Source of the DNA: Nymphaea colorata | Lineage: Eukaryota; Streptophyta; Magnoliopsida; Nymphaeales; Nymphaeaceae | Length of the DNA stretch: 64,000 bases | NCBI RefSeq assembly: GCF_008831285.2 | Contig: NC_045140.1 | Location: 24,694,131-24,758,130 of the forward strand | Direction: 5' to 3' | The notes under the pieces: generated by a model | Told to the model about the DNA's origin: nothing | Databases searched by the model: none | The model's input: only the letters and a program-made list of their open reading frames with translations | Translations under genes and position numbers: made by a program | Part shown: positions 32,867-47,630 of the stretch, piece after piece | How the letters are laid out: each line of letters starts with the position of its first letter | Position numbering within the stretch: position 1 is the stretch's first letter

Positions 32867-35619
32867 AACCCGCGTGGAAAATTCTTTTCTTTTTCGTCAT
32901 TTGGAATTTAAATTGCAGTGGGCGATTCTAGTTTGTAATTTTTTTTTTCTCTTGGCTGCGAATGCATTTTTGACCTCTTATTTATGTATAGAAAAGATAT
33001 TCTCCCTCCCATTGAAAAAAAGTAGCCCACGGTGGATTCACATCCAATATTTTAATGTAAAGAAGTGCAGGCACCAACGGAGGGTGAGAATTTCCTCTTT
33101 CTTGGTGGGCGTGCCCATTTGTGCCAAAAGACAAATGAGGCTGGACAGGATGCTTTTGGGATGCTGCCCTCATTTAATTCAAGGCTGCCCAAGTTCGTTG
33201 CAGAAGTGAAAACCATTTCTCCGGAAACAAGTTTCCATGACTTGTAGCGTCCCTGAAAACCTCTTTCCGCATAGGGTTCCTTGATAAAACTTAATCAACG
33301 GCCTCGTTCAGGAAATTCTGAATCCCTGCTTATTCACTGAAGTAGTGAACAGAACTCTTATATTTAACAGCAGAATTCAAGTAAATCTTTACTTTCCCCA
33401 TGAAATGACACAATCTGTACTTCAGGCAAATTTCCACGGATGTCAGATTTTGTTTGATTGGTGCCTGACCCAGGACTGCCCACTCTTATTGTGATTTGAT
33501 TATTGATATGAACTCTTAGTCAAGTGGGTTTTATAGGAACATGATTCCTTCAATCTCGAAACTTCGAGGCATCATGGACAATCATAGTTAGAAGCTTTTG
33601 AAAATAACTTCTACAATGCGATTAAATTAACCTAACATATGCTTCTGATTTCTGACAAAACAAACACCTCCATAAGGCATGATCTTCGATCAAGCATATT
33701 TGAACAAGCTCCACAATCGCCAACATTGTCTCCACTGCCAATACTTTGCGTACTTCGAATCAGTTGTCCAAGTACTGTTGTTGCCACAGAAATGGCAGAT
33801 TCAAATTGAACATTCGCATTGCATGGGGAAAACCATCAACTATGGAAGCTAAAATTAATATTGAAATACATTTTTATTACTTTCTTTGACCCCTGGAATC
33901 AGGAGAGGTAAGATGTGCAGAGAGAGAAATAGAGAGAGCTGCTGCTGCGCCAGTAGTAGCAGGTGGGCGTGATGGGTGTGATCTGACAGGGAATCATGGT
34001 TGCAGTTCTTTTCTGAAATTTTCAGAGGGGAGAGTGTTGGTGAAGCTGAGCCGGTCAAGATTGCGGGTACGCCCCGTCATTTTCAAACACCAGCAAGGAA
34101 CAGTTTGACTCTCTCTCTCTCTTTCTCTAAGTTACGGTACAGCCGGTCCCCTTTTGCCAGCGGTGTCTCTGCTGCACTTCACGCCTATCCTTTTCTCCTT
34201 AGACCAAGTATGCCACTCGTCTAACGTGTCCGTCTCCCCGTCCTCTGAGGGGTTTTATGTCTTTCCATATAATCCTTCTCAGCTCCAACGGTCTAATTTT
34301 CGAGCGAAAAGTGGCGTGGCCGGGGGGATATTTACGGATACAGGCTCAATGTTTTCGAATAATGTTTGGTTGGCTTGCTTTTTTAGTTGGTGAAAAAGAT
34401 CCTCTATATCACCTGCTATATATTAGAAGGTGTACTGATATTACTGCTTGGTGGTGTACCCTCGGTGTTAATCTTGCAGAGGAAATGCCTCCCGTGACTT
34501 TCGAACTTGCAAGTTGCTGTCAATCGTATGGCATTCACAAGTCGTCCTTAACAGAGGGATCGTGCCTCTGAATGAGGGCTGCACGATGAGCCACTTTAAT
34601 TGATATAGTTCTGTAATATATGGATGAAGCGTATCAGAAACCTTGGAAACTGATTTATGACATTGTCCCATAGAATAGTCTGGCCTTAAAAGACTCTTCA
34701 TCCATACAGTTTGTCGAGTTGAAAGGTGCGTCCTGAGCACCCCCAGAAAGAGAGAAAAAAAAAGTTCTTATTTAACCTCATCAACTTTATATTCCTGCTT
34801 AAGAGTCTTCAACCCAAAAAAGGCCCCGTCAAGAAATCTAAGCGTGAGGCGCATTTTTGAAATTATTACTCAAATTTCGCCAACTTACTGACGTTCAACA
34901 ATTTTTTGTTATGTAGGCATGAGCACGAGTAAAGAACCATAAAATTGAACGGAGAAAGTGTGGTTAGCAGGTCATGCCATCCGCTAGGTTGACGGATGAA
35001 GGCTCAGAACCCATGAACACTCACATTCGATGTAAGTTAAAGCAGGTCATCGCTCTCTGGCTTGGGAGAAGGGCCTAGTCCAAGCAATGTCTTTCAACCA
35101 AGTTGTAATTGTCAAGCATAAAATTGATCTCACTACCTAGTACCAACACAGCTCTGGACCTTGCAAGCAAAAGTAAGGAGAGGGGCTTCGGCCATTGCCT
35201 GAGCCGTGGGATTAACCCTCTTACTCACCTGGAAAAAAGATGATCACAATACATTCCAAAGTTGTAAACCAAAATTTTTATTTTGTTCAGCTAATGATCA
35301 GACATGAAGCATGTGTGTTTGCTAAGCGGATTATTGCTATTCTGAAATTATGATGATCAGGTTTAGTAAAATGGCTTCTCTTTACCTCAACAGCACATAC
35401 TAAGTAGACAATTAATAAAGGTAACAAAAAGTCGATGGATCGATTAAAAATAATTTTTATGGCACAAAAGAATAAATTAGCAGGAGGAGAAACCTCTCCA
35501 ATCTATTTACACATAATACAAAGAAATGAGGAATTTACAATTCAAACTTGAGCGACTTCTGCCATACTAGTGAAAGTTGTAAATTTGAACTGGTGAGATG
35601 ATCTGGTCTTTAATCCTAT
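32867..35619. other. Space between the convergent NIK-type and coiled-coil genes
   Basis: It contains the 3' UTR of the NIK-type gene (about 200-400 bp) and, at the far end, the minus-strand gene's 3' UTR. The middle has a CT-rich stretch near 34100-34130 and unrecognised short ORFs. I see no additional gene. Confidence 0.6.
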
Positions 35620-38600
35620 TCAAATGGTTAAGCTTCCTGTCAAATTCTTTTGAACTAGAGATGCCTTCTTAAGCTGAGCTGCCACTAGAAGAAGCTCCAC
35701 CATTTCAAATCCAGCAGCAGAGACACAGTCTACATCGTCATTGCCACCCAAATCATCTGCAGCAGGTCCATTGGGTGATCCATTGTCAGCCTCGGCTGAC
35801 CAACTAACAGGAAGGGAACTTCCAAGGGCTGTCTTAATAAGATTTGCCTCAAAGATGATGCCATCCAGGTTCTCCAACAAGCCGCTGTCCATCTTAGACA
35901 CTTCAACCTCTAGAGCCTAGACAACATTAGCTGTAATTTCATGAAGCTGTCGTGGAGGTACGTCAATATGACCAAATCATATATTCTTTCTCCAAACAAA
36001 AGCATAATCAAAACCTTAACATTACGCATACTATCAGGACCGTTGTAGATGGACACATGCATTGAAGGACCCCTAGGAAGACTGGAAAAGCAACACGGTC
36101 CAACTCCTCAAACATTGTACCAATTATAACCCATGCTATGAAACTTACAAAAGTTGGGAAAAATCATGCAATATTGTAGCGTCTGGTAACCATCTAGAAT
36201 ATTCATACCAAAAAAACCGGTCTTACGTCATCACTCTTTTGCTGTTACCTAAAATTTTAGACTGTCATGGCAGACGAGAAAGAATTTGCAATATAAAGTT
36301 CCAAGTTCACAACTAGAATGACCACTATGAAGGAAAGAAGAAAGAAACCAAACATGCCTTCATCAACGAGAGGCGAAGCTTGTGTATGCAAGATGTGATG
36401 TGCTCCATACTAGTGATGCTTTCTTGAAGCCTTGCATTTTCAACTTTCAACCTGCAATGAACACTGTGATGTTTCATATGTACAAATAGAAACTTACCAA
36501 CCTATATTAGCCCATTAGGCAAGGCATAAAAAATGAAGAGCTCAAGAAGGCCACAAACCAAGGAGAACATCCAAGGGTGTCAATTTGGTGCAACAATACA
36601 TAAAGCTGAACTTGTAAGGAAATGAACTTAGCAAGAAAAAACCAGGTTTATCGAGCCAGAAGCTGAAACCAATATGTTCAGTAATGCCCAGATCAACCAA
36701 TCATTGCTCGACCATACTCTGGTTACTGAGTTCCATCCTGCTTGACTTTCTTTCTTCTCTTCCTAACGGGGATGGAGCCTATCTGCCTCAAGTCCTCTTT
36801 AGAAGGGATACCACATCTTGGTTCTTCTTAGATGGATAAACACATGCTAACTTAACCAAGTTTTCTTAAGGCTCATGGGCCTAGAATTGCAGGTCCAACC
36901 TGGCATGCTACAGCTAAATGTGATTCGAAGCACAACACAGTAAACACCACCAAGTCAGCAATTCTTGACGTTTACAGAAAACTCTGCAGTTTTCCTCTCC
37001 ATCACAGAGAGAGAGAGAGAGAGATGAACCAAAGAGAGGAAACAAATCACAAAGTAATTACGATAAGTCCCTCCCAAAACAAATGCAGCCCCTAATCCAA
37101 AGTCCATACTTACGTAGCAAGATTCAAACTGTAGCTGGAAGTGGTGGATGAACGGTTGTCTCTGTTATTTGCATTAGTGATAGTGCTATTTCCCTGGCCA
37201 TCTGACAAACCTATCCACTGTTTCAAGTACGATCTCCTGAACATACTTCTAATTTTCCCCTCTTTGTCAAAGGCATGGCCTTGTCTATGTCCATCACGGA
37301 TAGTTCTAAAAGAATGAAGCAAGTGATCAGTATCTCCAAAAGGAAAGAGAGAAGATTTCTAGTGTAGGAACATATGCAAACATAGATCCAATTGAAAACT
37401 TCTTCACTCCCAGGGATCTAGTCAAAGAAAAATTAGTAGATGCAAAAACATGTTGACACTATTCTTGATGATATGTGGCTTTTATTTATCCAATTGCACA
37501 AAAATACTGATATTGCTAAAGAAAAGAAAACAATAAATGAAGCCCCGAAGTTTTCATTTTGCATCAGATAACTTAACAGATGTTGCTCTATTGAGTACTA
37601 AAATAGGAGCTTCCGTGCAGAATACATGCTCCACCACATCCAGTTTCTTCTACTTTCCATAGCATAATATCCAAAACGTGAAAAGCAACCACCGTTTAGC
37701 TTATTCTGAAATTGAACAGTATTCCATCCATTACCCTAGTTCCTCCCCACCTCAATGGAAGCAACGTAATTGGTTTTCAGCAGTTTCAAAAAGATTGAAC
37801 TGCTAAGACAAGTTCTATTTTTATTATAGATGGTGAAACTTGTCAACCCAGTTGTGAAAAGGACCTGCTCTCAGCACTGCGTAGCAGCATCATTTGATAG
37901 TGTTCTTTTTCCTGTCTCTTACTATCATAAGATTAGTTTCTGCAAAAACCGGCTTACTATTTATCTAACGGTGAGGATATTTCATAAATGGCAGACAATA
38001 TACACATGACTGCAAAAATTGTCAAAAGAACTAATGTAGCATTTGAGCCACTAATAAAGTTTTCCAGATAACACAAAAAGGATGCCACCAGTCACTCCCA
38101 GCCCCTCTTATTAGCGAACAAAGAATTTCTCCACGAAGAAAAGGATTCATTATTGATAATGGTAGTGCCAATCAAGATAGACTGTTTACATGCAGGGGCA
38201 GGGGAAGAGAGACAAAGAAAGATCCATACTCTTGCAGTTGTTGAAATTCATGTCTTAGTTGTGCTAGCTCCACAAGGGCCTTCACCTTTTCATTGGTAAC
38301 CTGTTAAAGGTCAAAATAAGATTATAACTTTAGGATATCACCAGATTGCAGTATCTTCCACCAGCTAATAATCTGGAAATAATTTAAGGTAGAAAGTTGC
38401 ACCACTTCATATTCAAATTTTACACGCAATTCGTATCTCAAAGATGTTTGTGTTTGCCATCTTGATGGACAAGCATGAACTCATCAATTCTTCGTATAAC
38501 TACTGGGTGGCCACTAAAATTAGTAATTATTGGTATTGAGATCAAAGATAATTTTTCTTTAAAAGATGAATGTGCTTCTGCAGAAATATTCTTGTCAGCA

Positions 38601-41600
38601 TCATCACAGTTCAGTTAGGGGTAAAAAATTGTGGTAAACTCCTTAGGTCAACTAATGATATAAGCAGCAAAGTGCTGACTGCTGAGACAGTTCACACCAA
38701 CAAGTATCAAATTTTTTTAATTCAAAATAATACAGAATTTCATGAGAAAAATGTGAAATTTTTGTGTCCTAAATCTTGGAGATAATACAGGTAAAAGAAT
38801 TCATCAGATGATTTTTTGTCTTCTAATATACATTTGCAAGGAATATATGTGTCGCCTACTATTAATATGTTATGTACATAAATGACATTATTTGCCTATT
38901 ATATTCATGGAAGCAATAACCATTACTGCAGCAGAGGAACTGTGAAATATTCAAGTACCTACAAAATCCAGTCATACTAAGGTAAAGTTGCTGCAGTTCA
39001 GTCAAATAGTTCCTTTTTCTTATCAGGTTGGAACTAACAACAACTGTTGGGACAACAAACAACCATCTTGATTGCACGTTGACATTACCATACAACCATT
39101 TTTCACAACTATTGAGGTACTAATTTCTGGAAATATGGGTTGCTCAAAACAAAATAAAATGTTCACATCTTTATTAAGAAAAAACAATATGATTGATGCT
39201 GAGTAAGAAAACACCTCTTGCAGGATAAAAGAATGTACTACAACAGAAAATACAAAGAGAATTTTGCATCTGAAGATTCTGAACATGTAGAGGAGACTTC
39301 AGACCATAGTCAGAAAAAACTTTCTCGCGTTTTAAACAGCGAGGTTTTCTCGGGTATACTACGGCAAGCTTGAAAAAAAGGAAAATACGGTAAATTTTTA
39401 AAAACTTAAAAAAACTAAAAATGAGGGAAAATAAAATAAGTGAGAAACTAATAACACAAACATCAAAAAACTAAGTATATTTGTAACAAATAAAAATTAG
39501 AAAATGAAAAAAAAAAACAGTTTGGCATTAAAAAACGTGAAGAAAAATGAATAAAATGAAAAACAAGGAAAAACATGTTTTTTCCATTTTCACGTTTTTT
39601 TCATTTTAACATTTGAAAAAAACAGTGAAACGGCTAATTTATTTATTGCATTTTTTTTCACGTTTTTTCCAAAGAAAATACTTTTTTTGTGACTATGCTT
39701 CAGACAAAGACTTTACAATTGTCATGCATCCTTGTGCACCTATAAATAATCCCTTCTTGTGTCACTAACACTCTAACGAGCAATTGTTCCTCAATATCCT
39801 TTCAGAAGGAATGAACTTTTCAAGATATTGCAAGAACCCTTAACATAGAAGCAAAAGTATTGTTAGAAAACTTTGTCCTTGTTGCCATTTTCCTTACCTC
39901 TAAGCAAACTAGCAAACTGACAAGGGCTCTAGAGAAGTTCTCTTAACAGTAAGATTCCCACTTTAAGGAGGCATTTTTTGTCATTAATATAAAATTTAGA
40001 AACTAAACTTAAATTTTCTTAGCCTTCTACCCGAAATTTAAAGTGTGCTTTTTCCTGTACAAATAATGATTCAACCACATTTCTGCTTAGGAAACATGAG
40101 TCACATGCCTAGGGTAAATCAGATCCAACAATGTTGCTAACATTATGGAAATCTCATAAACATTATCATCCTTTTCAGATGACCTTTCTCCCGAGTACTC
40201 TTATTTTCTTGAGACTTTCACAAGAGTCCCTTCTGATCATACTTTTTCCTCAAACTGTGGGTCTTCCAAAGCCTTGGTAATATTTCACATTCACAATGTT
40301 GCTTGCGAGATAGCCTGTAACAACTTGGACCACTCCCATAACAAGCTTGGGCTCCTAATTAGTGGATTCAATGCTGCCCATAGCAGCTTCATTCCAGCCC
40401 AAAAAAAAACTAGAAACTAAGACAACCACTCACTTAACCACCCTTCGTATAAGCCCTTTGAAGGTTGCCAATAATCTTCAATAAGAGACTAAACTTTCCA
40501 CTATAAGGTGTTATAATTATTCCCTTTAAGGCACACTCATCTATGCATGTGGTTACCTAGGTCTGAGCGTTCTACCATGCTCTGATACCAACCAGGAAGG
40601 AGCCACATGTAGGGCTTTTGTGGGCAGTTGCCCACATTGACCCATAAAGTTATTGTATTTACATACAGGTTAACCCTAAACTTTTCTATATTTATATAGA
40701 AAATGCCCCTCAACATTTACTGATTTATATATGGTTTAATCAATTTCTATGTATCTGAAGGATCAATGTTCTTTGACTTAGTCATTCTCAGCCAAAAATT
40801 TCTTGCTCTGCCATTTATACCAACTGTAAGAACTTCAAACTCCCATACTAGACTTAGGCTTCTGCCTTCTAGTTTGGCGGATTCTAAACTTGTCCCCTAG
40901 TAGCTTTAGTTTCAGCCTCAAAAAAAAAAATTAAGAAACTAGGACAACCAATTGCTTAATCAACCACTTATAAGCTCTTGAAGATTTTTAACAATCTTTA
41001 CTACAAGACTAAACTTCTGATAATGGGGTGTTATATATTTTGATTTTGCAACTCAAAAAAGAAGCACTTTTTAGTCAAAATAGACTTTTATAGTTGCCAA
41101 CTTTTAGCTCCAAAAAAGCCTTTTCAATGCATTGAAATCTAAACAACCAAGAAACCAACCCCATTGGAGAAGCCACCTAGATACCTTTATAGGACTAGAT
41201 GCACAAAATGGAAAAAGAACAATAAACTATTACATCGACTGTATATATGATTACCATAGGAACAATGTTTATCTGAACTATGTCCATGTGTTTGTGAACT
41301 AGAGCTCTTAGTTATATTTGTACGTGCATACACATCTATAATGAATGAAGCTCTTTGGAACTGAAATACATATCCTTCAAATAAGCTTCACAAACACTCT
41401 ATCTTCACAAATATCATACAAATGCTCAAACGGGCATAAAAACAAGGTGCAAATGAAAACCACAAGAAATAAAGCAAAAGTATCAATAACATTCAATCCA
41501 AAATGAACAAAAGCTCAAATACATACAGAGAAGGGTGCATACCCCTTACATACAACAATGGCCAGTCAACTAGCTAGCTACAAATACATAAATAAAATAT

Positions 41601-44600
41601 ATGAAAAGAAAATAATGAATGAAAAAAAACAAAAAAATGTATATCAGAAAGTGAGAAACATATATGAATAAATATAATAATCTATATATACACATTATAT
41701 ACACACACAAACAATCTACTAGAAATAAAGTGGATGTGTGGTGGAAATCAAATGCAGCACTGCACACTTTGAAGTAAATTATAGAGAGAGGATTCTCTTA
41801 TATCCGAGGCAACTAAGGATGAAATTTAAGAGAAATATTACTTGAGCCAAGGTCGCTTGAAGATCATCACACTTTTTCTCTAGAGCTGTTTGGACATTCT
41901 TCTGTAATAAATAGAGCTCCTCCTGCTGTGACAAAAGTAACAGTGCATCCACCTGAAGACACAACTGCCTGTTAGTAAATAAGCTGCAAGTACTGTAACA
42001 TGACATTGAAAACCACAAGAAACAAGAGCATCCAACTATTTATAAGAAAAAGTTTCATTCAAGGCATGATTCTACACATAAAATATCAGAAAAAAATAAA
42101 ATAGAAAAAGAAAAACAGAATACATATACGTCGTTGCATCAAATTGTCAGGATCTACAAAATCCATGACCAAATAATGCAATTAGAATTAAGATTAACGG
42201 ATCTTAATTCAACTGCACTCACAACTAAACTTAAACTAACTAAAAACTCAAGCAAAGATCAAACGAACAAGAAGAACAGAAGAAAACTAACAAACACTTC
42301 ATTTCTTTCAACTTTTTTACTGACCCCCTTACAAAATGACCCAATGTCCCCTTTTATAGAGAAAGGGATGGACTGCAGATCTGGATCCATTTACAAATAT
42401 TAAAAATTCTAACTGGATCCAATTACAAAATTTGGTTATGCTTTCATCTTGCATCAGACTCCCCTAGTTGGAAAAGAGTCGTCCTCGGCGAGTTTAAACC
42501 TTCCATCCTGCCAAAATGGTTCTTCACCTTAGAGAGTTTGGACAAGGTTTGGATCTGCTGAACAAAAGGTCCCACCACTCACCTGTGTATGCTAAAATGG
42601 TGGTCTGCTCACTATCTTCTTATGATGATCAAGGTGGTGGCTTCGGAGAAGGAACGCGAGCTTGGATATGATCTATGGGCATCCCCAAATCAGATCCATT
42701 CTCAAATGATGGAAGGAACTGGGTTGGATCTAGAATAGGAGACAACATCGGATCCAAACAGGGTTTAAAAGGGGCATTTAGGTATTTTGGATCCGGGTTC
42801 GAACCCATATGACCCTAAATCGGGCGGCATGGGCTCGAACCAGTTCTGTGGCCCACTCGGTTCGAACCGGTCTCGAAAGAGACCGGCCCGAACCGTCAGG
42901 CCTCTCGAGTTCCCTCTCGAGAGAGTCATGGTTCCTCCTTTCCGCGTGAGGCAGAGAGGGGAAACCACCGACGAAGGGAGGGGCGCCCACTGCCTCCCAC
43001 CCGCAATGATGGTGGTTGAACAGCGATGGCGGGCGACTCCCCCTCAGTCCACGATCGTCGACGGAAGGCAGAGCGACGGGAGGCGGCCGGACAGACGGAG
43101 GCGCCACCAGATTTTGCCCCACTGGTTGAGGAGGATTGCTGGCGACGTCCTTTGCACCTCCACCGGCTGGAGATGTTTGCCGCACCTCTTCCAGTGCACA
43201 GGAAGGACCCAATGTCGTCGACGCTCCCTTCGCCAAACTTGAAGCCTTCATCTGCTCGCCGATGGGCAGACCCAAGAAGATCGGGACTTCTGCCTGACGA
43301 AGGGAAGAGGACATGGCAGATTCTCCATCTCCTCCGGTTGAAATCAGGGGAGCTCCGGTGGGGAGCCCAAACGCCGGATTTGGTATGCCTGCCAGCGATG
43401 GAGCTCCAGCGGAAATCCCTCCCATTGTTGCACATATTTTATTCCCGATTCCGCCCAAAGCCCCAACATCTCTCTCAAAGGGATCTCAACCCAGTTTCAG
43501 CAAGCAAGTAAAACTGTGACTCAGCTAAGCAACACCCGACTTTCTATCAGTTGTTGGGTCTGTTAACTGGATTGACCCCTTGAGCCTGGCCAAGTTGAAA
43601 AGCCCAATGGGATGAATCCAGGTTCAGCAACACCTTAGAATTTAAGAGAAACACTTGATAACTATCAGATACATACAAGCATGAATGTACTTGCATATGC
43701 ACATGCAAAATCATTTAATCCCAGTTTCAGCAAGCAGGTAAAACTGTGACTCAGCTAAGCAACACCCGACTTTCTGTCAGTGGCTGAGTTTGTTAACTGG
43801 ATTGACCCCTTGAGCCTACCCAAGTTAATGGGATGACTCCAGAATTAGCAACACCTTAAAATTTAAGAGAAACACTTGACAACTATCAGATACATACACA
43901 CATGAATGTATTTGCATGTGCACATGTAAAATCATTTAATCCTAGTGTCAGCAAGCAGGTAAAACTGTGACTCAGCTGAGCAACGCCTGACTTTCTGTCA
44001 GTTGCTGAGTCTGTTAACTGGATTGACCCCTTGAGCCTGGCCAAGTTAAAAAGCCCAATGGGATGACTCCAGGTTCAGCAACACCGATACTCAAGGCTTC
44101 AGAAAAAATTTAGCATCCTGGAAGAGAAAGGATGATAAAAGTGGAACCTTCTCTTGCATTGCCTGAGCTAATGCTTTATGCTCATCATCAGAACCTTTGG
44201 AACAAACCATGATTGAGGGAGAGATGACTTCCTGCAAAAGATCCAAAGGTGAAAAAATTAACTTTCTAGGTAACGCAAGAAAAGAAGCAAAAAACCTTCA
44301 GCTAGGGGCTTTGATTACCCTGAGAAAAAAGAAAAAAGGAAAAAGAAAATGCATTGGATGGGAGATCTTTCAACCACTCATACATCACAAATCAAACACA
44401 GGTGAAACTGTTCATAAAAATTTCACCTGTTGCAATTTGCAACTTGAAAAGCTTAAATTTTCTGGAAATGTTTCACCCACTAAAACATTTCAGGCTGTCA
44501 AAGACCCTCAGCGATAATTTTAATCCTTCTGCTGATCTCGTCAGCACATTTAGTGACAAACTCCAATATACTTCAGAGTATCTTCTGAAAAACTAGTAAC

Positions 44601-47568
44601 CAAAAAAGTCTATTTTCTAAAATATTAATGTCCAAGTTTATTAAGAAAATATTCACAAAGGGAAAAAAAAAAAGCAAACTAAGTAATGTGTCCAAAGCCC
44701 AAGACAAACAATTCAAAAAACAATTCCACTGAATATGAAATAAGCACATTTAGGGAGACAAACAAAGGTAAAGTTTGTCAGGAAAGATACCAGGGTGCCA
44801 ATAGGTAGATACTTTTAATGTACAAATTGTTGTCAATGATTTCATTCCTTGTTTTGCTCTGAAAGGTCATTATGTCCTACTGGCTTCATGGTCGTATAAG
44901 CTATCTAAAAGAAAACAGGTTCTCTTGCTTAATCTAGACATTTATCATTAAGTGGATCAGTCTTTTCTTTCCTCCAGTTAATGTCACTGTTTTCTCTTTA
45001 GTCATCTTACTCTTACAGACAACACCTGTACTTTGCCAGGCAAGACACTTATTCATGATATCACTGAACTTGAAGCCCTTTCAAGCAAGGATGTCTGAGT
45101 AACCTTAATGCTTGTATTTTATCATGGTCCCATAAATAATCGATAGCAGTTTTGAAGCTTCAAAAGCTGTATAACTAATCAACAAGATTATAGTGGTTTC
45201 TGATAATCGAGTCAAACGGACTAGGTAACTTTTTCTGAATGGAAGTAAGCATGATTTTCTTTATCAAGACTTAAACTGGTTAGTATAAGTGAATAAATGC
45301 CCATCAGATATAATCCGCTGAGAGACTTTCAGCTTCCTCAGCACCTCTACAAGACATGCATCAAAAATGTGTGCTCCATTTCTTTACATTTGCTGCATTT
45401 GACCCGACTGTCCACAAGACAATCTTGTTCATTAAATGCAGAAGTTTCTTTAGATCCTAAAGCAATTTACCAGAGCTTGTACAATGTATTAGTGTTTTTT
45501 CCAAGCAAACAAGTCGTAGCACAAGAAGCAACAATCATGTAGAAAATACATGCATGATACAGATCATGAAACATTCACATTGACAACGAAGTCAACTCTA
45601 TAACAGCATGATCTGTATACTTACTAAAATTAAACTTTGTTCTCCAAAATAAAATCCAACAATAGTTGTACCTCAAAAAACATGTCAAAAACTTAAAAAT
45701 GAATTGAGTAATTCAAAGTTTGAATTTTACCCACAACCCTGATTAAATATATCCATGTGGAAGAATCTACCTTGATCGGTTAACTGGTGTCTTCAATTAT
45801 AAACATACCTTTGGCGTATTACAAACATCAGCACAAGTGGTTATGTGGACGTCCTTGCACTCAGGCTCATCGCATTCTGGTCTGCTCGACTGCCTATGCA
45901 CGTTTGACTGAAAAATTTCTTGAAAGGAACAAACTACTGATGAAATTACAGTTCTCCATTCGTCCAACAAAGCCACAACTTCATTTCTCATTTCACTGTG
46001 AACTTGATGAAGAACCTTAAGGCCTTTGTGCACAGCATCTTCCAAGTGGTACTGTCAAATACACAAGCATTACTCAAGCGAAACCAAGAAAGATTACAAT
46101 ACAAGTGATAAGTAAAAAAAGGATACTTTACATTTTTTTTTTTCAATATGTGAACCTCCTTCTTCAAAAGCTCCTCGGTTCTGAAACTCTAGAAAACCAG
46201 ATTTAAATCCTAATTAGTTATGGTGTAAAAAATTTGGTTTACAGTAAACTACCATTTGTTGTTTTCATTGAATTCATATACCTCACAGAGTTTGTCATGC
46301 AGAAGAAGGTTTGACGTTCTCAATGCAACCACTTGATTCTCCTACATGACAAGAAGAAAATATAAGAATTCATGCATAACTTTGTGGTCTCAAACGACTG
46401 CAAAGCATCACACTCACATACTCCTGAAGAGCAAGGTTTGAGGCTTTCAATGCCAACAACTCCCTCTCCAATGATTCCTATAAACAAGCAAAAATAAGGA
46501 TTCTTTTTTTGCTATCCCATCATCATGAGGCTTTCCCATCATCATGAGGCTTTGCCATTTCAAATGACTACCAATAAGGCATGCATATTTGTGCATATAT
46601 TTGCAAAGAAACTATACAAGAATCCACTTAAAGAGAAGAAACTAGAAGGGTTATACCACACATTTTTCTATATCACAGACATGGTTTCACTAGCCACACA
46701 TGAACTTGTTGTCTATAATAATGCAGATGGAGCATATGATCCATACGAGAGGCAAGCCATCTCACATGTTTATTGACATGAACTTAGTATCATGGACTAG
46801 CAAGAAACAAAAGGTTGTGGCTAGATTCCATACTGAGGCAGTGTACAGATCCATTGCTGCTGCCACAGCTGAGGCTACTTGAGTTCAACATTTGTTGACA
46901 GAAGGAGGCGAAGGGATTTCTCATGCCCTATTGTCATGTGACAATCTATGACAATCTAAGTGGCATAAATATGTTTTCATCCAGTTCACCATACTTGTGC
47001 CAAACACATTAGATTAACATGTGCAAAAAATTTGCCTTTTTTTCCATTCCAACCTTTGGTTGCTTTCACAAAGCAAAAATGAATGCAAAAAACTTGTATA
47101 TGTTTTTCTATTAGAATTATGAACATCAAGAAGGTTCTTTAATTTATTTGTATATAGATATAGTTGAATGTGTTGCAGGAAAGGAAGGCAACAAATATTA
47201 GGATGTCAGTATGGAAGAATTTAATTAGAATGCAAACATGAGCAGAATATTTTAATTTGGAATTATGTGATCCTTCCATTTTATCATGCTCCAATCTGCA
47301 AGAGGAGGAGGAGGAGGAGGATAAGGACAATGAAGTGGAGATGGAGTTAGGCTCATAATAATCATTTTACTATCGATTAAATAATTTTGTAATTTTGATT
47401 GCAATAAACTGTACATGAACTTATATATCATTTTGGAGTTTTGTGGATTATTGAAATGACCCAATGGATTAGGTTGTGTGTGCACATATGAATTTATTTT
47501 GCTTGAATTTTGTGGATCATGATATATATATATATATATACACACATACATACATATGAACAATATAC

Positions 47569-47630
<62 letters not shown>

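Noticed and set aside
42795-42880. tRNA-like GGGTTCGAACC and GGTTCGAACCGG boxes
   Set aside because: They are simple palindromes in GC-rich DNA; no cloverleaf can be drawn around them.
42778-43458. 226-codon minus-strand ORF in the GC-rich intron block
   Set aside because: Overlapping long frames exist on both strands because GC-rich DNA has few stops; the translation is low-complexity, lacks motifs and lies inside an intron.
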